This document shows positions 51,238-60,800 of a stretch of 64,000 nucleotides of DNA, piece by piece. The stretch covers positions 90,037,340 to 90,101,339 of the forward strand of contig JAVMKO010000002.1 in NCBI GenBank assembly GCA_032164245.1, written 5' to 3'. This stretch comes from Sternotherus odoratus (lineage: Eukaryota > Chordata > Testudines > Kinosternidae). The notes beneath the pieces are model-generated. The model saw only the letters and a program-made list of their open reading frames with translations, did not search any database and had not been told where the DNA came from. Numbering within the stretch: position 1 is the stretch's first letter; each line of letters begins with the position of its first letter. Made by a program: the position numbers and the translations under genes.

Positions 51238-51711
51238 AGACATATTGATATTATTTAGGCCAGGTCACGTGCTCAATAAGCGCATCCCATTAGAAACCTG
51301 TCACTCTGTCACTGAATAAACCTGGTCAGTAGCCTGTATTGGATATACTTAAATTGTTGTAGCTTACTTGAAGAAAATCATATAATTGGGGCAGGCCAAA
51401 TTCTGCATTTAGCTACACACACTATTTTATTGGGAAGGAAAGTATTAGACTACAATGTTTATTTCATACTTTCATGACTCCTGGTTAGAATATTTCATAC
51501 ATAACTCACCTTTTGTGGATGACTGAAATAAATCATTCCCAAAGTCTTCATTCAATAGGTAGCCTACTCTTCTGTTTTTGGGAGTTATTGCTTACTTATA
51601 GAGAGACCTTCTAAAAAACATTAAAATGTATTACTGGCACGCAAAGCCCTAAATTGGGAGTGAATACATGAAGACTCGGCCCACAGCTTCTGAAAGGTTG
51701 CCAACCCGAGC

Positions 51712-51836
51712 TAGGGTGACCAGATAGCAAATGTGAAAAATTGGGACAGGGGGTAGGGGATAATAGGAACCTACATAAGAAAAAGGCTCCAAAATTGGGA
51801 CTGTCTCCATAAGAATTGGGACATCTGGTCACCCTA
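51712..51836. mobile_element. 125-bp hAT MITE (TAGGGTGACCAGAT family), copy 5
   Basis: TAGGGTGACCAGAT / ATCTGGTCACCCTA ends, interior GGGGATAATAGGAACCTA. Flanks ACCCGAGC / GAATGAGC share only the last four bases. Confidence 0.8.
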
Positions 51837-54715
51837 GAATGAGCCAAGTGTTAAACTTCCAATGGTTTTCCGAGGTTGGGTAAACTCTCAAGACGTAGAT
51901 GCATCCCTGTAAAAGAACTAGTGGTCTTATTTTAAATACTTTTAATGTACATAAGTCAATTAAGTACAGATGAAAGGAGTCAAAATAATGCCCTGTAGCT
52001 GCAGAGAAAATACAGCTAGGGAAGCAACAATGCAAGCTTTCCCAATAGTCCTGCCAATGTATTTCAAAACCCTGACCTGAAGGGATCATTTCCTGAGTCA
52101 GAACCTCAGTATCCACACCCATTCATTTATTGCCCTCTCTGGGTATGCCAACATTAGTCTTCAACCTCTTGGGTGTTCGTATATTGTGAACTGTTTCCCC
52201 ACTAGAAGCTGGATCAAGGCCAAACCACTTCCTAAAGGTCACTTAACAACCAGTAGATGGTAATGACTTAGCTAGTGGGGATTTCAACTACCATCCAATC
52301 CCCTACTGCCTTCACAGTAGAATATAGAGAAAGATCAGTACATTATCCCATAAGATGCTATGCTCTGAAAGTGGGTTGGTGCACAAAGTTAAATCAGTTA
52401 GTTGATAATCACTAGATGCCACACAGGATTTTACTTCGAAAGACAACAGGCTTGCCGAAGAATAACAATTTCTAAACTCATTACTTTCCATTTTCTGGTC
52501 ACCTGAGCACTTAATTACGCTTTTCCTGCTGCAATACATTTTTCAGCCTGTCATGTGGGCAGTTGTTTACGCAAGTTGCTGGTTAAAGAGCTACCTTACT
52601 GTACTTGGCACAGGTGTAAGTGTTCCCATTCTGCTCTAGAAGGGTTTTGTAGTCACTCTGCACAGTGGGGTAAGGCCCTCAGGAGAGGTAAATAGCAGGT
52701 GGGTGGAAGCCTCTTCCACCGCTGCAGGAATCAAATCAGCACTTTTTTGATAGTCGTGATCTTTGTACCCCTTCGTTACATAACTTTGCTACTACCTCCC
52801 ATTCCCCTGACCTGCAGCTAGATTGCACCTTACGCTTGCCCCTAATCTCACCCACCCCATGGAGTAATAAAACCAGCTGCAAGACTGCTGCAGTCTGTTT
52901 CATGATCCTGGTAATTTGTCTTCAGAAAGAGATGAAAGGAAACACGTCAGGGCAGGGAAAAAGTCTGACTTTTCTTTTTTAAATGGGAGGTGGATTAGGC
53001 AGATCTGCATAAGGAACTGTTATACTACACATGTAAATACATCTAGTCAGTTGCAACTGAAAGGGCAGCGGTTGCATACTTGTAATGTGCATCTGCTACC
53101 AGTGTGAGAGGGCCAGCTGTTCTGATTTTAAAAACTAAGCCCATCTGGGCCTGATTAGTCTTTGAAGAGGTGAGCACTGGGCATTCAAAACTTGTTAATT
53201 TTTCATTTAACAGAAGCAGGGCAGTTTTCTATAGTTGTTGGTCTGGCTGTGCTGACTTAGTGCTCTGCAGGAAATGCGAGTTTGATTCCTGCTTCTGGTA
53301 TCCTATTCTCAAGAGAGCGAATGCGACCTTGAAAAACGTAAAAGGAAAAAAACCCCAACAACCCTACATTAAAAAAAAAAAAAAAAGTCTAAAGTTTGGC
53401 TCCTAACTCCAGCGCTCAGCTCCTGAATGAGTGGCCTGATTTTCAAAAATCAAACCAGCTCCTATTGAGGACAAGTACAGCAGTTTTTTCTTAGCCTCTA
53501 TCTTTAGCACTACTGCACTAGGCTGAAATCTTGTCAATACCTAAACTAATGAGGGCTGGGCCTGAGCAGTCCTTGCATCGAACACCTCAGACTAAGAGCC
53601 TGGAATTGCAAGTTGTGCATCGTGCTGTAGTCTAGCGAAATCTAGTGTAACACGTGAGAAAAAAATTAAAGATCCTATGGGAATGTTCTCTCTGCATTTC
53701 CTGACTTTTGTTCCATTAAAATATCAACTTTAAAAACATTTTTTGTGCATAAGATATACATTGACATTCTAGCAGTTTAAAAATTCTTAATTTTTACTAC
53801 AGGGAAAACAGGTGTGCAAGTGTGTGTACAGTTCGCCATGTAACAAAAAAAAGCCAGTTGCCGTCTCCTCTTCTATCGATTTGTCAGCGTGCTTCTGCCG
53901 GACGTAAAGGCTTCTGCTTTAAGGTCGTTTTTTATGTCAATTCTTCCAGCTGCTGGAGGAGTTTTTTTCAGCAACGTGGGCACCTAGGCAAGTCACACAA
54001 TAGCCAATGATTATTAAAAATGAAGGAGGGGGGATGGAGTATACAAGTGCCTGCCAGTTCTCAGGAAGCCTCCTTTGAAGTGTCATCAAGCTTTGAAAGT
54101 CAACACAAAGGATTCTGGAGTGCATCTGAGGAGGAACAGCTGCAAGTACCTGGAGGGTCAGGCTGCCCCCTGGCATCAGGCCCCAGCAGAAGTCCCACCC
54201 TCTCTTTTACTTTGCTCTTTAGTCTTTTGTTCTTGTTCCTCACCCACCTCCCTCTGTGATCTTTTCTATCCTGGCCTTGTTTGTTTATAGCTTTCCCCCT
54301 CCAGCACCAAGCTACCTCTTGATGAGGGGCAGGGAGGAGTGGAACAGCAGCATGGCTGAGCTGAGTACCATACCAGCAGACAAAGGACGGTTGCAGCCAT
54401 GTACATGTGAGACGCTCCTGTTACCAGTCACTCTAAGGGCAGCTCTCAAGGGATTGCCCTGCTACATGGCAGCAGCAAATACTTAAGAGCATGAAGCAGT
54501 GCATCTTGGGTCACACAAATTTCCTTTGCCCTGTCCCGTGCTCCCCTAGGGAAGAATACCCTACCACCCTCCCAAGTCAGGGGACATGGATTTAACCAAT
54601 TACATCCATAAAGTACTGTCCACCATCCCTGATCACATCCACTACGAATTCCATAGTACACACTAAACACAGGAAGTAGCAGTGGTTCTGTGCATGCAGA
54701 AGGCAGTGGACCTCT
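51837..54715. other. MRS2 3' flank
   Basis: Should hold the MRS2 3' UTR on the minus strand. I saw no convincing polyadenylation signal near the stop codon and no repeat that I can name apart from short A runs (53370-53385). Confidence 0.4.
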
Positions 54716-54847
54716 TTACTCAGCCATACGTACTTGGGGAGGTAGTGAAGGTTCTAGATGTCGTCCAAGGAATGAAAGCAAACGCCGCCAGATAAGGCCA
54801 CTTCCCAAAAACATAACCCCTGTCACCAGCCAAAATGCTCTGTGGTC
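54716..54847 (-). CDS. MRS2: MRS2 exon G (TM2 and stop)
   Basis: DHRAFWLVTGVMFLGSGLIW, RRLLSFLGRHLEPSLPPQVR, MAE, stop TAA at 54718-54716. Acceptor GCTAG. The C-terminal tail is short. Confidence 0.95.
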   Translation of the reverse strand, partial: DHRAFWLVTGVMFLGSGLIWRRLLSFLGRHLEPSLPPQVRMAE

Positions 54848-57800
54848 CTAGCAATGGAAAAAAAAAACCATTAATCATGCAGCTCTTTCTGTGCAGGAAG
54901 GGTCCTCAGTGGATTCCCTCACATACCTCTAAACCCCTCCCCATCCCCTCTAACCAGCTCCACAGTATGGTGATCTTTCTTGGCTGGGAAAGGTTGGCAG
55001 AGACTCAGGGTTGTAAAGAAAACGAGTGAAGTTTATCCAAGCTGACACACTATCATTTCCGGAGCACACGAGTGCTGGCCTCTGCACTTTGTGTTCCTCA
55101 CAACCACATGCACGGTTCCTTTCGAAGAGAGCTCTTCTCTTTACCAAGAATTTAGAGATTTCCTCCAACCTCATTTTTTGTGTGTGAAGGTGGTGATGAG
55201 GGATAAGGTAATGCATGTAAGTGTGACAGCTACACTACAGCTGGGATCTATGCTCTGAGATCGATTCACCAGCAGTCGATTTAGTGGGTCTAGTGAAGAC
55301 CTGTCAAATCGAAAGCAGATCGCTCTCCAGTCAACCCCTGTACTCTACCCCTGACGAGTAAGGTAAGTCGACAGGAGACCCCTGAAGTGTTGACCCCTTG
55401 GTAACTCAACCTAAGGTACGTTGACTCCATCTCCATTATTCATGTAGCTGGAGTTGCATAGAGTAGGCTGACTTACCGCGGTAGTGTAGACATAGTCTCA
55501 CTAGAATTATTTAATTTAAAATGGAGTCATGACTCCACTTTGAAGTCTAGAAAATTATTTTACTGATTTACACCACTGCATATGCAAGTGAACCCAATAC
55601 AAACTCAGAGACCTTTCAGAAGTATGAATGGCTGACCATCACCATGCCTATTGTCAGTGATCATGCCCAAGTACAGTACTGGCCTCCCTTTTCCTCCTGG
55701 AGTATTACTCTTCCTGATCATCCAGAAGAATGTCCTGCAGCAGAGCCATAACCGAACAGGCCATGAACTAATTCACAACAAAAGAAAGTCATTGGACTAA
55801 AGCTGGAATCAGTGGGACCAATTCTCTCACTTCACACTAGCATAAATCTGGAGTCTGATCAGTGAAGAGTGTTCTACTTAATGCAAAACCCGGTTTACGT
55901 CAGGTGCATTGTAACCCGTGTTGGCTGTCAGTGGTTATAAAATCAATACTAAAGCAGCACTGGTTCTCACCTCTTCAAAGGAGGATTCTAAGTTCATACC
56001 AAAGGCTACTCCAATCAGCCCAAAAAGAGAGAGAGAAAAAGTCCCCATGGTCAGCTGTAAGTTCAGTCTCATCATCACATTGCGGTGGCTGAAGAAGGGA
56101 GAAAGATTTAGGAGATGAGCTCAGATGTTTACTTGCTGTCTAGTAGTAAAGTTTTATGCAGCATGCACTACATCAGAACAGTTGATGGAGCAACTCACAT
56201 CAGTATTAGGCAACACAGGAACAAGAGCTAGTTTTCAGGTGATTTTTCTCCAAAGAGCTGTTTTGAACTGCATGAGCAGTGCACCTCTGAGGGAGCAGGC
56301 TCTGCTTTGCAATCAGCAGGATCTATAGCATCTGGTAACGCCTCTTATAAGTATGTGTAAAGTAACAGTAAAAGTTTATGGAAACTTACATTTTGTTTTC
56401 TTACCATTAACTACAGGAATTTATAATTGGCTATTTAGAAAACATTTACTGTTACCTTGCAAGTATACTTACAAAACAGTAGAAGGTCAGAAAATACTGC
56501 TGACTGTAAAGCAGTCTACTTTGGGGCGCTCCACATCCTCCTCTTCTCAACTCTTGCTGACCTCCTGATGGAGTGTTCACTCTGAATGTGTCTAGAGGTA
56601 ACTCCCCATTTAAGGAAGGGGACAGACTATCATATGCTGCTTTTCGACAGTGGCTTATATGATACACTTCAAGATGTTAAGACCTGTATACATTACTTTT
56701 AAATACAGAAAATTAAAAAAGTTTACTAGTGTGTAATACAAAAGTCAGCCTTTTATTTACAATAGTTTAGTATTAATAAAGCTAAATACGTTATGCAAAC
56801 TAAGCTGATTACTGTACCATCATGCTTACTGCCGATTTAACATTTACTGGACAGCAGAAGAGATGACCCAGAAAAATTAGGGGCATGCTCTTGAAGGCAG
56901 ACACCAACACTTAAAGTGCAACCTACATTTAAGAGCCAATTCAACTTTCAGTTTTGCTGCATTATACAGCAATTCTTCATAAATAAGTTACCCCAGGTGT
57001 TCATGGGGAAAATGGATTTCTTTTAACTATTACACCCCCAGAACCACAAGAAATAAGAACCTCCCAGTCTCGGTTACCAATGTCTACTCTCTGTCTCTAC
57101 TTCAAAAAAAGGGTAAAACCGCACTCATTTCTGCAAAGCTATTAACAGTATAACAAGTCATATGTGTCACAGGATAGATAACCTGTCCAGGTTGATGAAG
57201 ATGATGCTCTCGGAATCATCAATTAATACTCTGAGTTCACGTGCTTCATTAGCAAGATCTTCGGCTTGTCTGTAATAATTCTCCAGCAGCAGCTCCATTT
57301 CCTCTGCATGGTCAATTCCAGACATGCTCTCCTCACTGTGAGCAACAATTTGTATTTTCTAATTAGGGATCAGCAATGCGTGTATCAACAATGTGTTAAC
57401 ATGTTCTGAAGCATGGGCCCACAATGAAGTGACATGGGAAAAAATTCTCCATGAGTCTTGTTTGACAACAATGCTGCAAAATCCAGTTAGGCACATGGAG
57501 AACTTCTACAGTTACAAATCAGAGAGGTAGCCGTGTTAGTCTGGAATAGCAGAGGTAACAAAGTCCTGTGGCACCTTAAAGACTAACTATAAAGTTTTGA
57601 AGCATAAGCTTTCGTGGGCTAATACCGCTTATGCTTCAAAACTTTATAGTTAGTCTTTAAGGTGCCACAGGACTTTGTTACCTCTACTGTTACAAAGAGT
57701 ACTGTCGAACTTGCTTACTTTATCAAAGAGCAATTTAAAGAAGTCTCTCTCAAGCTGTTTTTCCATAAACTCATCACTAGACCCATTCCTAAGGACTCCT

Positions 57801-60800
57801 GCACCTGAGGTAACTAGGGCCACTGGAAGGGGAGGGATAGCTCAGTGGTTTGAGCATTGGCTTGCTAAACCTAGGGTTGTAGTTCAATCCTTGAGGGAGC
57901 CATTTAGTGATATGGGGCAAAAATGGGATTGGTTCAAGCAGGGGGTTGGACTAGATGATCTTCTAAGGTCCCTTCCAACTCTGATAGTCTATGATTCTAT
58001 AATACGGGATGGGACAAAAGGAGCCTAATCTCTATCCTAGAAAGAGTGTCCCTTTGAGGCGGGCTGGCTATTCACTTCAGAACCTTCCAAACCTAGATGT
58101 TTCAGTTGCACAACATAAGTGGGTGGCAGTGGTCTTTGAAGTCCAGTTTCTGGTGGCAGAGGCGTACAGTGCTTTGGCAGTGTCTGTACCAAGCACCCCA
58201 AATCCAGTTCTAGTTGGCTTGACAGTGGATGCCTTTACTTTCCTCTATAGCCGTAGAAAGAGGAGGACTGAACAACAGACCCAAAGGATTTAAAAAGTAG
58301 CTTCCAACACCTTTGCTTTAATTAAATTAGTCTCTACCTTCTCCCCTCTACCACCTTTCCAAATAAGGCTCCTCTGTCATATGAATCCTTGACATTTGGC
58401 TGTATCATGAAGGTCTGATTAACATAGCTTTGTGTCTACAAGCCACAATGTTGGAATCAATGTGCGAGAGTACATTAATGGCATCAATACACCTCACGTC
58501 TGGCTCCTTCCAGGCCTTCTCAGGTACGCTTGTCGATTTTACACATTGCATCCCTTCACATCTCACCTTTAGGATAATTATGATCTATTTATATTTGAAG
58601 CTGTGCAGAGCAGAGAGCTGTATCATGCACTTGGTGCTGTATATATAATACTAACTTGCCATCAAGTGTGGGGTGTAACTGTCATTTGACATTACAGGCA
58701 TGTCGCGTCTTACGTGAGGATTCGGTTCTGCGGTTTCCACTTTACGTGGAAACCGCGTATAGCCAAAACCGCATTGACTTCAATGGCGGCGAAATCGCCT
58801 GCCCTAAAGAAAGTTTTTATATTTTTAGTTTTCCCTCACTTTTTTTTTTCCCCAGACGACCGTGTAAAGTGGAAATTGCGCAAGTTAAATACGCGTAAAA
58901 TGCGACATGCCTGTATTTACTGAGGCAGGAAGCTCGTTTGCTCTTAGCTTCAAGTCGGATATGCCAGTCAGCTAATATCCTCTGGATTTTTAAGTAAGGG
59001 TCAGACCAGTAGCTTGTCATTAATATGGGACATATGATTGGTTATTTTCATTTTTGTTGAAGTGGTCACTGATGTGTGCGTGATATTGTATCAGCTCACA
59101 GGAGGGATGTCATGCGTCTATTCCAGGCATGTAAGGTTCTCTTGGGATGCTATACCACAGCGCTAATTTACGTACTTATAGCGCCTATGACAACAGTGCT
59201 CAGTGCTACTACTGTGGGGGTCACATGTCCATCAAGGGAGCTCTGCTAGTGGGCAAAGCATGCCAGTTTTTATATAGGGAGGTAAGGCAACTGATCCACC
59301 TCAGACAAATTTTAAGTGGGGTTCTTTATTTCATTGGTGAAATATTGTTATTTTTCTCCCTAAAAATGTATCTTAAAAGTTTTGTCTGAATTGGAAATTG
59401 ACATCTCCATTTCTCCTTCTGTTTTCCCATTCAGTGTTGGCTGTCTTTTCCTCCGCTTTCCACCTCATGTTCACCAAGGCTGGCCAGCTAAGTCACACAG
59501 TGGATGAATCAGCATCTTTGATGCTTTCACTCTAGTATTAATCAATAATGCTGCTAACACTATTCTCACACTGCGATGATGGGGTAACACCACCTTTTAA
59601 AAAGAGGTAAAGCATTATGGTTTAAAAACATGGTACAGATCTTTTTTGGGGGGGCGGGGGGAGAGGGAGAGATGCAATCTAATTTGGTATTCAGGTTGTC
59701 CTTGGACAAGACACATTTTAAAAAGTGTTCTGGATTACCCAGATTTACTTACAATACTCGGGGATCTGTCCATTTAGTTAGACAGAGCTCTTCTATTAAT
59801 TCCTCTTCATCCAAGATTTCCAGGATTGTTTCTTTGAAAACTTTAAGATCTGTTTCTAATTCTGACAAACTACAGAAAAAACAAACAGGCATAAACAATC
59901 AGGCAATCCTATCTGCATTACTGTAGAGAGGTAATATTTTCATTTTCCCTGGATCTTGCCAGAATGAGTCTCTGGGGGGGAAGAGTTTTTTTAAAAATTT
60001 AAATCCCCATTTTGCATTTTAAAATTTAAATCCCCAATATGCCACGGTACTGGTACATTCTGGGACCAACTACCCCCCAATCACCAAAACCTTAACTGAA
60101 AAGGATTCAGCTATGTATCCTGGGCATATTTCAAGGGTTCATGAGCACCTGGAGAAACAAATAATTGGATTCAGACAATTGTACTGACACATAGCATAAC
60201 CCAATAAGTTCACATGTACTCAAATGGTTCAAAGAGTGATTTGAGCACCTGATTTTACATTACAATGAACATATTAAATTGCCCATTATTAATTGTTGTG
60301 CATTATACACAGTTTTAGAAGGTAGACTACAAATCCCACAAAGTGGGATTTCAGTTTTTTCCAACTAGATAGTTCATACATTTGAATTTACAATTATTAA
60401 AAAGTTGCACAACTCAAAAGTAAAGTTTTTTAGGACTTGTATATTGTACATAATTTTCTGAAATACAGTTATACTCCCCATTGCATTTATTTACCTCTTG
60501 CCATTTTGAAGCAAAACATGTAGTTTACTTCTATCCACAGATAGTAGCTTGGAATCCACTAGAGCGTCCAGTGTTTCAATGATCTGAGGTTTCAAAATGT
60601 TAAGTCTCCCTTGCAGATTGCTGATCTAGATAATAACATGATCCTTCATAAGAATTAAAATAATCCTTTTAGAACGGTTTGGGCAACTGATTCCTCTCAC
60701 TGAACACAGATTCACTGTTACAATCAGGTATGCAATCCATTTTTTCAATACACAGGAACTATCTGGAATACAGCTAGCATTGACAAGATTAAATTTATCC

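Noticed and set aside
57551..57685. microRNA-like hairpin
   Set aside because: The stem is far longer and more perfect than a pre-miRNA and is built from a dispersed repeat; treated as a foldback element.
57830..58010. Possible tRNA gene
   Set aside because: A and B boxes are present as Pol III promoter of a SINE; acceptor stem not paired, non-tRNA body follows.
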